Positions 33,906 through 45,489 of a DNA stretch of 64,000 nt are shown here, in pieces. The stretch comes from Monodelphis domestica (Eukaryota; Chordata; Mammalia; Didelphimorphia; Didelphidae). Below the pieces are notes generated by a model, which saw only the letters and a program-made list of their open reading frames with translations, did no database searches and had not been told where the DNA came from. The position numbers and the translations under genes were made by a program. Where the stretch lies: positions 350,035,207 to 350,099,206 of the forward strand of contig NC_077227.1 in the NCBI RefSeq assembly GCF_027887165.1, given 5' to 3'. Position 1 is the first letter of the stretch; each line of letters starts with the position of its first letter.

Positions 33906-34150
33906 CCTACTCGCTCTCATCTACATATCCTGCCTCCTTCATAAGGTTCAAATTCCTCTATCTGGTTCTCATGGCTCTCCGTTCCAGGCTTATCTTCTGT
34001 GCCTCCCTTTCTTGAACCTGTTTCTCTAGCAAGCCTAGTCTCCTTCAAAGTTACCATGTTTATTCCCACCTGCAATGTTTTCTCCTGTCTTCTCAGTTTA
34101 TGACCATCTATACTGTGTATTATTTTATCTAATCACTTTTAGGTTGGTGA
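33906..34150 (+). repeat. L2/L3 LINE fragment
   Basis: 'ctcatggctctccgttccag' and 'catgtttattcccacctgca'. Confidence 0.55.
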
Positions 34151-34274
34151 CAGCAAATCTCACAAAGTTATTCAGAGTATATATCATCAATAGCTGTGAA
34201 CCATGGACTTCAGTAAAGGCCCTCTCCAGGCCCAGAGCTTCTAAGAAATAGCAAAATGGAAGAAGCCCTAGCAT

Positions 34275-34820
34275 GAGACTCAATATACCTGAGATCTAGC
34301 CCCAGTTCTGCCACAAAACTTTTCAGCCTTGGGGAAATCACAGAATAATAGGATTAGGAGATAAAAGAAATCTTAAAGATCATCTGCTTCAACCTCTTCA
34401 TTTTTTTTTTTTAATTTTAAACCCTTACCTTCCATCTTGGAGTCAATATTGTGTATTGTAAGAGCTAGGCAATGGGGGTCAAGTGACTTGCCCAGGGTCA
34501 CACAGCTGGGAAGTGTCTGAAGTCAGATTTGAACCCAGGACCTCACATCTCTAGGCCTAGCTCTCAATCCACTGAGCTACCTAGCTGCCCCTACAACCCC
34601 TTCATTTTACAAAGGCAAACTAAGGACCAAGGACATAAAGGAATTTGCCCAAGATTATACGAGAAAGGGGCAAATGTAAGGCTTGGTTTTAGTTCAATGT
34701 TCTTTACACCACACTACATTAGCTATTCCCCCTTTGGGCCTCAGTTTACTCCTCTGTAAAATGAAGTTGACTAGTTCTAAAGTTATCTCTCAGTGCTAAA
34801 ATTCTATGATTCTAAGTTAT
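34275..34820. repeat. MIR/THER1 pair interrupted by an antisense type A CORE-SINE
   Basis: The antisense THER1 reads up to 'caacctcttcattt' (ending about 34403), is broken by a type A SINE (about 34404-34593), and resumes at 'caaccccttcatttta'. The repeated 'caacc(t/c)cttcatt' is a likely target duplication. A MIR end (+) follows at 34735-34820. The stretch 34821-35375 is unassigned. Confidence 0.75.
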
Positions 34821-35375
34821 TCAACTGAATTTGAGGAATACCTGAACTAAGGACCTTAGGAGCTTTGTCTTAGACACACTGACTGAGTATTATGCATAAG
34901 GATGTAGATTTGTTCTACCTTTATGCCTTCTTGGCCGGTTTGAAACATGATCATTTTTTCTAAGGCCAAAAAAACACAGAAATACATTGGAAATCACAAG
35001 AAGGAAAGAGAAAGGAAGGAAAATATTTTGGTAGTCCTGATCAAATTTCAGATCATAAAGATCGCTAAAAAGACCTATGGCTCCCACGAAACTTGTACAA
35101 CTGCAGATCCACTGGTCAGACTGGCAAGATGCATAAGGCCTGCTAGCCCTTTAAACTCCATAGATACAAGTTCTCTCAACTAGGACACAATACCTATCTT
35201 TAGTCATGGGAACAGGAATGATTTCAAAGTGCTTTCCTATAAAAGCTTATCTAAGCTTAAGTCAGGGAGGATATCCTAGGAGGAATTCAATTCACTCTAA
35301 CCTCTTTTGATTATCATATTTCCTTACCAGTTTTTTAAAGCAACACTTCATGTGGGAACAAAGACATGTAAACAA

Positions 35376-35840
35376 AGAAGATGCCCACCGACTGGAGAAT
35401 GGCTGAACAATTGTAGTACATGAATGTAATGTAATAAGGAATGAGGAATGCAGAAAGGCAAGGAAATAATTACATGAACCGATGAAAAGTGAAGTAAGCA
35501 GAGCCTAAGAAAACAATATACACGTCTACAACAATATAAATATGAAAACAATAGAAAATAATGTAAAATTACAAAGCAAAGAAATATGAGAAAATACCTT
35601 ACCTCACATACACACACACTCCTTTGCAATAGTGAGAGGTCCACAGGTATGTAGCATTACATAGATTTTTGTTTTTGTTTTTTAAATAGATTGATCAGTC
35701 TTGTTGATTCTTTTTTGTCCTCTTTTTTTTTTTAATCTGCTCAATAAGATAGCTCTCTGAGGGGGGAGAAGGGAAGAGACATAAGGGAAAAGTTAGAAAA
35801 TTTTAAAACAAAAATTATTAATAAAAATTTATTTTTAAAA
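35376..35840 (+). mobile_element. Old L1 3' region
   Basis: 'gactggagaatggctgaaca', 'gaagtaagcagagcctaaga' and an A-rich end near 35800-35840. Confidence 0.6.
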
Positions 35841-35844
35841 CATT

Positions 35845-36610
35845 TCCTTATACCCTGGCATGAGGTTTGTTTTGTTGTTGTTGTTTTATTTTAACTTATT
35901 TTTAAATGATATCTTTTGTTTTCTTATATTTGTTTCCAAATAAATTCTTCCCCATTCTCCTCCCCATTAAGTTCTTGGAAGAAGTAATATAACAAAACTA
36001 ACCATACACATCAGACATGTCTGACAGTATTTGCATAGTACCATATTTCTGCAGTGAAGGAAGGTAGATAAGTGTTTCTCAATTCTTCTCCAGAGCCAAG
36101 CTTGGAAATCACAAATATCCAGTGTTTAATTTCCTTTTCATTGTTCTTTCTGCTTATTTGTCATAGTCATTATTTATATTGTTTTCCTGATTCTTTTTAG
36201 TTATTTTATTCCACATTAATTCATACAAGTCTTCCCATGTTTCTGTTATTTGGCAAGGTAGAAAGAAGACTATCTTTGAAACTAGAAAGATTTGGGTTCA
36301 AGTTCCACTTCTGGCATATACTAGCTATGAGAACCTTGTTAAATCACTTAAACTCTCAGTGCTCTAAGCAATTCTAACATTTGGCATTGTAATTGCTAAG
36401 TTGTATTGGAAGAGGGAGTTTCCTATACCAATGAAATCACAGGTCCAGTTCCTATCTCTTATCTTTATGCTTCTCATTCTTCGTTGCTCCTTACAGTGCA
36501 GTGCAATAAGATTCCATTACATTAATGAACCACAATTTATCTATTCCTCAATTAATGGGCATCTGTTTTATTTTCATTGATATAACTTATTTCAATTCAA
36601 AACAGTTAGA
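35845..36610 (-). mobile_element. Old antisense L1-like sequence with a MIR inside
   Basis: The plus strand has 'ccacaatttatctattcctc' and 'aattaatgggcatctg', matching antisense L1 ORF2 at 2410-2450. A MIR-like SINE sits at about 36255-36425. The stretch 36611-37049 is AT-rich and unassigned. Confidence 0.5.
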
Positions 36611-37049
36611 CTACTGGACTGTGCCTTAAGAGCATGGCAATATACTGTATAAATTTGACAGAACTTTTTTTACTTAGGATTTAAAGGGCTGAAAAAGAGT
36701 GTGTTGAGCAAAAAGCTACATGCTCAGTTTATTTTTTTTTTGTTGTTTTTCTGCACTTTTTTGTGACTTTTTTATGATCTAGTAGATGGTAAATTTTTGT
36801 GAAGGTGCCATACAATGTGGAGAATATATATTCTCCTTACAATTCCCATTCAGAGACAATTCCAATTCCAATTCCAGAGACCTATCTATTGTTTCATTAA
36901 ACATTGTGTCTTTTAGCATAACATAGTTTCCCTGCTTATCTTGTTGCCTTGTCTAAAATCATATCTGCTATTTTATGAAGTTACCTGAGATATGACATAA
37001 ATTCTATTCTAGTCCCTCATTTTAGTTCTGTGGGAATTAGTATTTAAGG

Positions 37050-37130
37050 TCTTTATAAATAGATATTGTTTCATTCATTGGTACCTGACACATAGTAGGC
37101 ACTCAATAAATGTTTTGCGTGTTGATTGGT
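37050..37130 (+). repeat. L2 3' end
   Basis: 'tacctgacacatagtaggca' followed by 'ctcaataaatgtttt'. Confidence 0.65.
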
Positions 37131-37182
37131 TGATCATATCCTATTATACTGCTTCCTTATTTTGCCCCCTACTCAGTCCTTA

Positions 37183-37275
37183 CAAGGAGGAACAGGAAGT
37201 GGGGGAGGAGACAGAGGAGGAAGTGAAGAAGAGGGAGAAGGAGGAAGAGGAAGAAGGAAGAGGAGGAGGAAAGAA
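37183..37275. repeat. Polypurine (GGA/GAA-rich) tract
   Basis: About 90 bases almost entirely purine on the plus strand ('aggaggaacaggaagtgggg' and onward). It is the source of the Glu-rich frame at 37115-37318, which is not a gene. Confidence 0.95.
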
Positions 37276-37531
37276 CAGGAATTATGTCAACACTACTACT
37301 CTGATTATAATGATCTGATACCACAACTCTTTGCTTCCTCTATTTACTCCAGATCAGAACTAGTTCCTTGGGTTTGGTCCTCTCTCATTTCTTTTTAATC
37401 CCCCTTTATAATTAGCCTTTCATAGCTGAATTTTTTTTTGTCTTGTGACTATTTCCTCTATAACTCTACTCTTCCTCTCTGCCTCTCCTTGGCTTTTTCC
37501 CCCTGTTCATTTTAATATATTTCTATACTAT

Positions 37532-37532
<1 letters not shown>

Positions 37533-37585
<53 letters not shown>

Positions 37586-37591
37586 CCCCCC

Positions 37592-37632
<41 letters not shown>
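37533..37632. repeat. Compound (CT)n(GT)n microsatellite
   Basis: About 48 bases of CT, a C-run, then about 40 bases of GT. Confidence 0.97.
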
Positions 37633-37633
<1 letters not shown>

Positions 37634-37796
37634 TAAATCTTGATTTCCTTGGTTTGGATAAAAGTGAGGTTAAGATGCCTGTTCCTCCAACCCCCATTCC
37701 TACAAAAGAGGTCCAATAACAAAAAATAGTTAATCACCTCCCTCTTGTTTCTCATTTCTTCCCTAAAATATTCCCTTATCTTCCCTTTTCCCAATC

Positions 37797-37970
37797 TTTT
37801 AGAAACCCTTGCCTTCTGTCTTAGTATCAACTTTAAGACAGAAGAGTGGCAAGGGCTAGGCAATCAGGGTTAAGTGACTTGCCCAGGAAGTGTCTGAGGC
37901 CATATTTGAACCCAAGTCCTCCCTACTCTAGGCCTGGCATTCTATCCACTATACTGCCTAGCTGCCCCTT
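37797..37970 (-). repeat. Type A marsupial CORE-SINE
   Basis: 'accccttgccttctgtctta'-like tail to 'ctatccactatactgcctag'. The flanks 37276-37532 and 37971-38460 are unassigned AT-rich sequence. Confidence 0.85.
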
Positions 37971-38464
37971 TCTTTTTTTTCTCTCTTTAAGCAAAATAGA
38001 ACAAAGGCACACCAGGCCTTGAGTTAGTCTTTCTTTGCTCCCTTTTTGACCCTTGAAGACAGCAGAATTCCAAAGAGGCAATGATCTCCACTTTCTCTAT
38101 TAGTATGTTAGCATTTTATCATTAACTGTTTTATAGTTTTTCTCATCCCTGGCATTGCATTTAAAATTTTCTACTCAACTCTAATTTTCTCAACAGGCAT
38201 GTATGGCATTTATTTAATTAAAAATTCTTTTTCTTTAGGATTATATTAAGTATATAAAAAGAATTATTCTTAGTAGTAAAGTTTTCTTTTCTTTTGCTTT
38301 GTGGTATATTTCATTGCTTTCCTTTCATTTATAGTATTTCTGCTTAATTTTGTATGGTCCTGACTATGACTCTTTGGTACCTGATTTTTTTTTTTTATCT
38401 ATCAGAAGTTCTGGAGTTTGGCTGTCATATTGGCGTGGCACAGTTCACAAGGTATTCCTCCCAA

Positions 38465-38700
38465 TGAAGAGGCAATGTGGTGTGTCATGGTGAGATTACT
38501 GAACTTTAAAAAAATCTGAGTTCAAGTCCTAGCTCCACAGTTTACTAGATGTGTGATTCTAGGAAAATCATTAACTATTTCTGTGAACCTTAATTTAATC
38601 TACTACACAGGAGTAAGATAATTGCTAGCTCTCAGACTTGTGAGGAAAGTGCTTAAAGTGCCATAGAAATGAGTTATTATATTTATTCTGCTCCTTGAAT
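38465..38700 (+). repeat. MIR SINE
   Basis: 'gaggcaatgtggtgtgtcat', 'gtgtgattctaggaaaatca' and 'gtgccatagaaatgagttat'. Confidence 0.65.
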
Positions 38701-38999
38701 AGTTTCATGATTTCTATTAAATATTTTGTACAAACAGCTAAACCTGCCTATTTAGAAATCAAAGTAGAAAGCAAGGATGCTAGCATACAATCAAATGAAT
38801 TAACAGTCAATACAACTATGACATTAGGAATGTTTTTTTAGAAAGGAAGGAAGGAAGATAAAGAAAAAGAAAGGTGACAACAGGGATTCATTCATCTTGT
38901 TCTGCTAACACAGAACCTAAAGTTATCTCACACTTGGGTTTGCCCTCACTCAAGAGAAAAGGAGAAGTAGCTGGAGAGTAGAAGCCCAAGTCTCCATTA

Positions 39000-39080
39000 C
39001 CCCCCCCCCCACACACACACACATACACTCTCTCTCTCTCTCTGTCTCTCTGTCTCTGTCTGTCTGTCTCTCTCTCTCCT
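39000..39080. repeat. C-run, (CA)n and (CT)n microsatellite
   Basis: A C10 run, short CA repeat and CT/GTCT repeat. The stretches on either side (38701-38999 and 39081-39554) have no recognised feature. Confidence 0.95.
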
Positions 39081-39554
39081 CTAACAAATAAGCTGTCTAC
39101 CACTTTTTAAAAATAAATAAACAAATAAACTACTTGAATATCAAGCCCACAGGCTGGTATCTTCTTGAGAAAGACCCATGAGACTTTGTGATGCAATAAG
39201 AACTGGAGCAATCTACAATCCTCTGGCATTTCTAGTCTTCAGCCTCCTGTAGGATCATTCTGATGGTGTAAATTCAGCAACTGGGAGAATATCATAAGAC
39301 AAAGCTCCTAAAGAAAGTCACATTCCCTAACATCCCTTAAAGCCTGTCCAAAAATCTTGAGAAATTGAAGTGTTATCACCAGCATCTAAGGCTCTGGAAT
39401 GGAGTTGGAGCTAATATAATATTTTAGGTGGGCAGGTTGAATTCAGGAGGGTTGAGGGAATGGGGTTAGAGGGGAGGGATGGAGGGAGGAAAGGTAGGTT
39501 CTTGGGTATGACTGCTTTTAAAAAGGACATTTGTAAGCAGCACTTTCTTTGAAA

Positions 39555-39795
39555 GCAATTCTATATTCTCAAGACATAGCATGGAAGAGAAAACAGAGCT
39601 CTTGGAGTCAGGAAGATCTAGGTTTAAATCTATCTCACACTTAGTAGTTGCTCAACTTTAGGCAAATAACTTAATTTCTATGAGCCTCAGTTTCCTCATC
39701 TGTAAAATAGTTGTTGGGGGAGTTAAATGAGAAAATATAACAAATATAAAATGATTTTCAAACCTGAAAAGCCCTATATAAATTTAATCTATTTT
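39555..39795 (+). repeat. CORE-SINE/MIR-type element
   Basis: 'ctcagtttcctcatctgtaa' and 'gaaaagccctatataaattt'. Confidence 0.65.
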
Positions 39796-39862
39796 TGTTC
39801 TTAGGGGACAGAAGTCTGATTGACAGGACTTTTATTACAGACCCCATGGACTATGTTTTCTT

Positions 39863-40005
39863 TTTTTCTTTTTTTTTTTAAGGCAATGGGGGTCAAGTGA
39901 CTTGCCCAGGGTCACACAGCTGGGAAGTGTCTGAGGCCAGATTTGAACCTAGGACCTCCCATCTCTAGGCCTGACTCTCAATCCACTGAGCTACCCAGCT
40001 GCCCC
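39863..40005 (-). repeat. Type A CORE-SINE with exact target duplication
   Basis: Antisense SINE starting with a T-run and ending 'ccactgagctacccagctgc'. It is flanked by a perfect 16-bp duplication, 'tggactatgttttctt', at 39847-39862 and 40006-40021. The 3' tail of the family is missing. Confidence 0.88.
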
Positions 40006-40018
40006 TGGACTATGTTTT

Positions 40019-40170
40019 CTTAACCCTTATCTTCTTAGAATCAATACTGTGTATTGGTTTTAAGGCAGAAGAGTGATAAGAGCTAGGCAATGAGAACTAA
40101 ATGATTTGCACAGTTAAGAAATGTCTGAGGTCATATTTGAATCCATGACCTGAGCCACCTAGCCCTCCCC
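40019..40170 (-). repeat. Type A CORE-SINE, older copy
   Basis: 'taacccttatcttcttagaa' to 'cctgagccacctagccctcc', with internal deletions. The younger SINE inserted beside its tail. Confidence 0.75.
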
Positions 40171-40199
40171 AAGTGCCATTAGTGTACAAAAGCTCCCTA

Positions 40200-40480
40200 G
40201 CACAAAGAATGTGAATATTTAAAGATCTTTAGAATGTAGAACATGTAAGAAATGACGAGAAGCCTAATTTTAATAAAACATGGACAGAACTACACAGAAT
40301 AATGAACAGTAAAATGACTAGAACCAAGAGAACATCATAGGCAGCTACATATTTTATTCTTGAAGAATAAATTGTGAATTTACCTCCAGAGAGTGAATTG
40401 AAAAATGGAAATATGAAAAATATAATTTGTATGAACATATATGCCTCCCAGATGATACCTTCTGTGATAGGGTAGGGAGA
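40200..40480 (+). mobile_element. Old L1-like fragment
   Basis: 'catggacagaactacacaga' and 'aaaatgactagaaccaagag' resemble the L1 ORF2 end and 3' UTR in decayed form. Confidence 0.45.
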
Positions 40481-40574
40481 AGGAGGCCTGAAACACTTGT
40501 GGATAAATTATATTAATGATAATGATAATGATAAAGAACATAGAACATAAAATGCAGGCCTCAAAGAGTAAGAG

Positions 40575-40868
40575 GCCTCAAAACATAGAATATTATTATA
40601 GCTGGAAGGGAACTTAAATATAGACAATCAGAATTAAAAAGGTCTTCATAACAGAATATTAGAGTTTGAAAGAGCTTTAGAGATGATTTAGTCCAATCCT
40701 TTTCTACAAAGGAATAAACTGAAGGCAGCTAGGTACATCAGTGAATTAAGAGCCAGGCTGGAGGCAGGAGGTCTTGGGTTCAAACCTGGCCTTAGATACT
40801 TCCTAGCTGTGTGATTCTGGGCAAGTCACAACTCCCACTGCCCTGGTCCTTACCTCTCTTCTGCCTAG
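40575..40868. repeat. MIR/THER1 (-) followed by type A CORE-SINE (+)
   Basis: 40575-40721 has 'tagagatgatttagtccaat'. 40722-40868 runs from 'gcagctaggtacatcagtga' to 'cctctcttctgcctagcc'. The stretch 40869-41183 is unassigned. Confidence 0.75.
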
Positions 40869-41183
40869 CCAGGACAGTAACTCAGATTCCCTCCATTTCA
40901 GTCTAAACACTCCTTCTACTCTACTGTCCTGTTTGGACTCAAGCTTCTATTCTATTCTCTGGTCTTAGAGCATATTATGTCACATTTCTGAACCCCAGCT
41001 CCCTGAAAGGAGGGAGGTGAACTAGACAAAGCCAGTGAGATGAGGTATAGACTATCCCTGTCATCCTGTCTGCTTGACAACAATTAATCATAAAAAAAGT
41101 AAGGGTTTTAGTGGATTGCAAGCTCCATATGAATCAATAATGTGATTAGCAGCTTAAAAAAAACCAACTAATGTAATAAATAG

Positions 41184-41437
41184 CTTTGTTCAGTCATTTC
41201 AGTCATGTCCAAGTCCTCAAATGGCCCATTTGAGATTTTCTTGGCAAGAATTCTAAAGTGGTTTGTCATTTCTTTCTCCAGTTCATTTTATAGACAAGGA
41301 ACTAAAGTGAATAGGGTTAAACGACTTGCCCAGGGTCACACAACTAATAAGTATCTGAGGCTGCATTTAAAATCAGAAAGATGCGTCTTCTTGATTTCAA
41401 GCCCAGTGCTCCAGCCAATAAATTACCTAGCTGCCCT
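41184..41437 (-). repeat. Type B marsupial CORE-SINE
   Basis: 'tttcagtcatgtccaagtcc' to 'gccaataaattacctagctg'. Confidence 0.88.
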
Positions 41438-41527
41438 GTAATAAAGATTAGGCTGTATTAAAAGAAGAATGCCTAGGGAGATGACATTCTGGCCTGGACA
41501 GATTGTATCTAGAAGACTGTATTCATG

Positions 41528-42285
41528 ATCCAACCATTCTGGAAGGCAATTTGGAATTACACCCAAAGGGCACCAAAAGAATGCATGTCCTTTGATACAG
41601 AAATACCACTACTGGGTTTGTATCCCAAAGAGATAAAAAAAATGGGAAAGGATCTGTTTGTACAAAAATATTTATAGCTGTGCTTTTTTTTGTGGGGGCA
41701 AAAAAATTGGAAAATGAGGGGATGTCCCTCGATTGGGGGATGGCTGAACAAAATGTGGTGAATGTTGGTGATGGAATACTATTGTGCTATAAAGAATGAT
41801 GAAACGGTTGGTTTCTATAAGAACTGGAAGTACCATGAACTGATGCAGAGTGAGATGAGCAGAATCAGGAGAACACTGTACCCAGTAACTGAAACACTGT
41901 AGGAAGATCAAATGGCTTTGCTACTAAAAGAAATGCAATGATCCAGGACAACTCTGAGGGTCCTATGAGAAAGAACACTATTCACATGCAGAGAAAGAAC
42001 TGTGGGAGTAGAAATCCAGAAGAAAACATATGATTTAACACTTGTTTATATGGATATATTATTTGGGATTTTGGTTTTAAAAGAATATGTATTTCAAAAA
42101 TGAATAATATAGAAATAGGATTTGAGTGATTATACATGTATAACCCAGTGGAACTGCATGTCAACTACTGGAGGGGGAGGATAGAAGAGAGAGGGAGAAA
42201 TGAATCATGTAACCACGGGAAAAAATTTAAAAATTAAATTAAAATAAATATATAAATTACATTTACTAAAGACAAAAAAAAGCTG
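41528..42285 (+). mobile_element. 5'-truncated L1, ORF2 end and 3' UTR
   Basis: 'ccaaccattctggaaggcaa', 'ctgggtttgtatcccaaaga', 'atgatccaggacaactctga', 'aactgtgggagtagaaatcc' and an A-rich tail. The ORF2 frame is broken by stops. 'ctgtatt' occurs at both borders, a possible short target duplication. Confidence 0.85.
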
Positions 42286-42618
42286 TATTGAGTTCTGGTA
42301 TCATGTTTTAAGAAGAGCACTGATAACCTCAAGACTATCTAGAGGAGAGTGACCAAGAGGAGAAAGAGACTTAAGAATATGTCACATGGAGATCAACTAA
42401 AGGATATGAGGATGTTCACCCTGAAGAAGAGAAGAACTAAGGAGGATATAATAACAGTCTTCAAATATGTGAGGGACTGTCATATGGACAAGGGATTAGA
42501 CTTGTTTGGTTTAGCTTGAGAGGGGAGAGCTAATAATGATGATTAGAAATTACAGATAGGAAAAATTAGGCTTGATATAAAGAAAAGCTTCCTAAGAATT
42601 AGAACTATCTAAAAGTAG

Positions 42619-42851
42619 AATAAGGCAGTGAAGTGGATAGAGTGCTGGGCCTGGAGTCAGGAAGATTCATCTTCAAATATGGTCTCAGACCCTTATTAGC
42701 TGTGTGACCCTAGGCAAGTCACAATCCTGTTTGCCTCTGTTTCTTCATCTGTAAAATGAGCTGGAGAAAGAAATGACAAACCAATTCAGGAGCTTTGCCA
42801 AGAAATCCCCAAAATGGGTCATAAAGAGATACTACTGAAACAATCAAACAA
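42619..42851 (+). repeat. Type B marsupial CORE-SINE
   Basis: 'gcagtgaagtggatagagtg' to 'aaaatgggtcataaagagat'. Confidence 0.88.
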
Positions 42852-43004
42852 AAAAGTAGGATGGATTGCCTTAAGTATTCATTGGTTCCCTCTCACAGAG
42901 ATCTTCAATGACTAGACCACAAAAGGTTGCTTTGTTCAAGCATGGTTTACAATGGATGACTGCCAAGGTTCCTTCCAACTTTCTGGTTCTGGCCTCCCAT
43001 AGTC

Positions 43005-43195
43005 ATAAGATTTAGAAGCAGAAGAAACTTTAAGGATCATTAAGTCTAAACCCTTCATTTTAAAGATGAGAAGACTGAGACCAGAAAAGTAAAATGGCAT
43101 GCCTATGGTTGTTCAGATAGCAAATAGCAGCACTGGGATAAGAACTCTGATCTGCTAGTCATATACCTTGCTTTTCCCACCAGATTAGGTTGGCA
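43005..43195 (-). repeat. MIR/THER1-like SINE
   Basis: 'taaggatcattaagtctaaa' and 'gatgagaagactgagaccag'. The stretch 43196-43505 is unassigned. Confidence 0.7.
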
Positions 43196-43505
43196 ATCTG
43201 AAAAGGAACTGTGCTTACACAGGTATGGGACACAATTTGTTTTCAAGACCCTTTGATCCCCCTTCTACTGCACTCTCCTCCTTTTCAGTACATAATCCTT
43301 CTCCCACAAGTACCAGAAGCCCATAAGTGCCCCAAGCCCATAAGTGCCCCAAAGTTTCTGTTGTCCCTTTTTACTTCATTCCCCCCTCTTACCCTATTCC
43401 CCAAATAGTATTACAAATTATAAATAAAATCCCCCCAATACAAAATGGGTGTCGCATGTTTAACTCCAGCTGATCTCATAAATAGGGCATTAGGAAGTGG
43501 TTCTA

Positions 43506-43965
43506 TGAGTGCAACTCGGTGATGTAGTGGATAGAGAGCTGAGCCCAGAGTCAGGAAGACCTGATTTCAAATCCAGTCTCAGATGTTTACTGGCTGTGTG
43601 ACCCTGAGCAAGACATGATTTGCCTCAGATTCTTAATCTGTAAAATGAGCTGGAGAAGGAAATGACAAACCATTCTACTATCTTTGCCAAGAAAACCCCA
43701 AAATGGGTCACAGAGAGTCCCATATGACTGAACAACAATAGTGGTCATGGCATCTCAAGATTTTAAGCTAGAAGGTAAAGTTTATTAATCAGCTATTCTG
43801 ACTCTCTTGTTTTACATATGAAGAAATTGAGACCTAGATATGAAAAATGCCTTGCCTCAGGTCACGCTGGTTAAAAATTATAAGAGGCAAGATTCAAACC
43901 CCTCTCTTTACCTCAAGTCCAGTACTCTGTCTATTAAAATACTGTCTCCCTGGTCAGGCACTAAT
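43506..43965. repeat. Type B CORE-SINE (+) then MIR/THER1 (-)
   Basis: 43506-43738 ends 'ggtcacagagagtcccatat'. 43745-43965 contains 'catatgaagaaattgagacc'. Confidence 0.82.
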
Positions 43966-44062
43966 ATTAGAAATCTAATGCCCAGTCTTCAGTAACTCTG
44001 ATGAACATGATAATCATAACTAGAGCAAGGCAACTAGGGCTTTGTCCCAGGACAGGAAATGG

Positions 44063-44129
44063 TTTTTGTTGTCATTGTTATTCAGTCATTTCAGTCATGT
44101 ATGACTTTTCATGACCCCATTTGGAAAGG
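44063..44129 (-). repeat. Type B CORE-SINE tail fragment
   Basis: 'tttcagtcatgtatgacttt' and 'catgaccccatttgg', about 65 bp only. Confidence 0.75.
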
Positions 44130-44139
44130 ATACCAACTT

Positions 44140-45489
44140 CCTTGAAACACTTCCTCTCCACCCAGCACTATCCCTAACAGAAGCAGGGTGCTGCTTCTCG
44201 GCAGACACACTTTCAGAAGTATAGAAACCTCAATCTGTCCCAGGTTGCACTTCATCCCCACAATGACTGAACCCCAGGTCAGCACTTCCTCTCCCAGCCT
44301 TGCTCGTCCCAGGTGAAAACACTACTGCAATGACGTATTTAATAATCTTCAAAGAGCTCCTTCTACCCAGGCTCATGTTTTCATCTGATCTGAACCGCCC
44401 TGAGTTAACATGGGGAGGACTGATTGGTAGTGTGCTTACCACACCTGTGCCCAGGGCAGACTTCAAAGAACATTCATTGAGGAAAAAGGTAATAAAGACA
44501 GTTTCCTGGTGGCTTATTCCAAGAGTATGTGCGTGCGATTGATTGATCAATTGATCAATGATCCATCAAACTGGTAATGGGTAAATTTAATCCTCAGAAA
44601 AGGGGAAGGGTTGTGTGGGCAACTCTGCTCTGCTGTTCTTTCAAACAGACTGGGAAACTACACAGAAAGCTGTATGGCTTCAGCCTTTCACCAGAATGTG
44701 CAGAGATGAATTAGTGGCGCCTGGCTGTGAGTCACTGAGGAAGTTTGAAGATTCATGACTCCCCAAGCATCTTGTGAAATATGACTAATGAAGCAATTTC
44801 CAGAAGAGAGGACTTAGTTTTACAAATCTTCCAAGAACCCTCCCTATCACTTTTCCTTTCTTTCAGCTTCTCCTCTCCCTAAGTATCTTGCTTGAAGGAA
44901 TAGGGACTTCAGATCAATCACTCAGCCTAAATGAGCAGCTAAAATAATACCCTGAATGGAAAGTGGGGATTTATTTTGTCTGGTGGATGTGGCCTCACTA
45001 GCTGCTGAGGCAGCATAGAAAACTCAAGACATTGTCCAATAGGGTTTGAATCCCTGCTTAATCTTAAAGTGACCAGTGTCTCTAGGTGGTCAAGGTAGTT
45101 CCTGAGGTGTAGGACATTGCCCAAAAGGGGGAGGCAATAGCAGATACATTTTAATATTCTTTTATGAATGCACATATTTTCATTTCCAGGAAATCCTCAT
45201 TCCTGATTGTATGCATTCATTTATTCTGTGATAAGTCAGGGTGTGGATGTTACCTTGATAACATGAAGGCTCAAGCCAATAGAGTCAAGAGACAAGTGAC
45301 CCAATTTTCAAAAATTGCTGAGGATGTCCAAATGCCTTGCCCCAGACTCCAGTCAGTGAAAGAGAATGGATACTCCTCATCCTCCCAGGGACCTACAAAC
45401 TCCAACAGGGCACATTTTAAAAAGACTACAAGACAATACCCTCTGGGAAAAAAGGCTTCTCTGGAAGCCAAGACTCCTGGGTTCTAGAC
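44140..45489. promoter_or_regulatory. Non-repetitive intronic pocket, candidate enhancer
   Basis: About 1.35 kb inside the SMIM3 intron without recognisable repeats and with more CpG than its surroundings. Visible motifs are a CRE-like TGACGTA (44331-44337), AP-1-like TGAGTCA (44728-44734), a RUNX-like ACCACA near 44440, and an 18-bp palindrome at 44542-44559. SMIM3/NID67 is known as an NGF-induced gene, so AP-1/CRE sites would make sense, but enhancer function is inference. Frames here (for example 45164-45487) show no domain. Confidence 0.3.
44542..44559. repeat. 18-bp perfect palindrome
   Basis: 'attgatcaattgatcaat' equals its own reverse complement. It lies next to further 'gattgat' units. 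Confidence 0.9.

Larger units (their letters stand above)
41465..43000 (+). repeat. L3/CR1-like LINE 3' region, interrupted twice
   Basis: Visible L3-like blocks are 41465-41527, 42286-42618 ('gaagaagagaagaactaagg', 'tcttcaaatatgtgagggac') and 42852-43000 ('ttccttccaactttctggtt'). An L1 (about 41528-42285) and a type B SINE (42619-42851) separate them. Confidence 0.6.

Noticed and set aside
37115..37398. Glu/Lys- and Gly/Arg-rich frames
   Set aside because: They come from the GGA-rich polypurine tract.
45164..45487. Open frame of 107 codons on the plus strand in the SMIM3 intron
   Set aside because: No domain, low complexity of evidence, and no matching splice sites; the sequence is kept only as a unique pocket.
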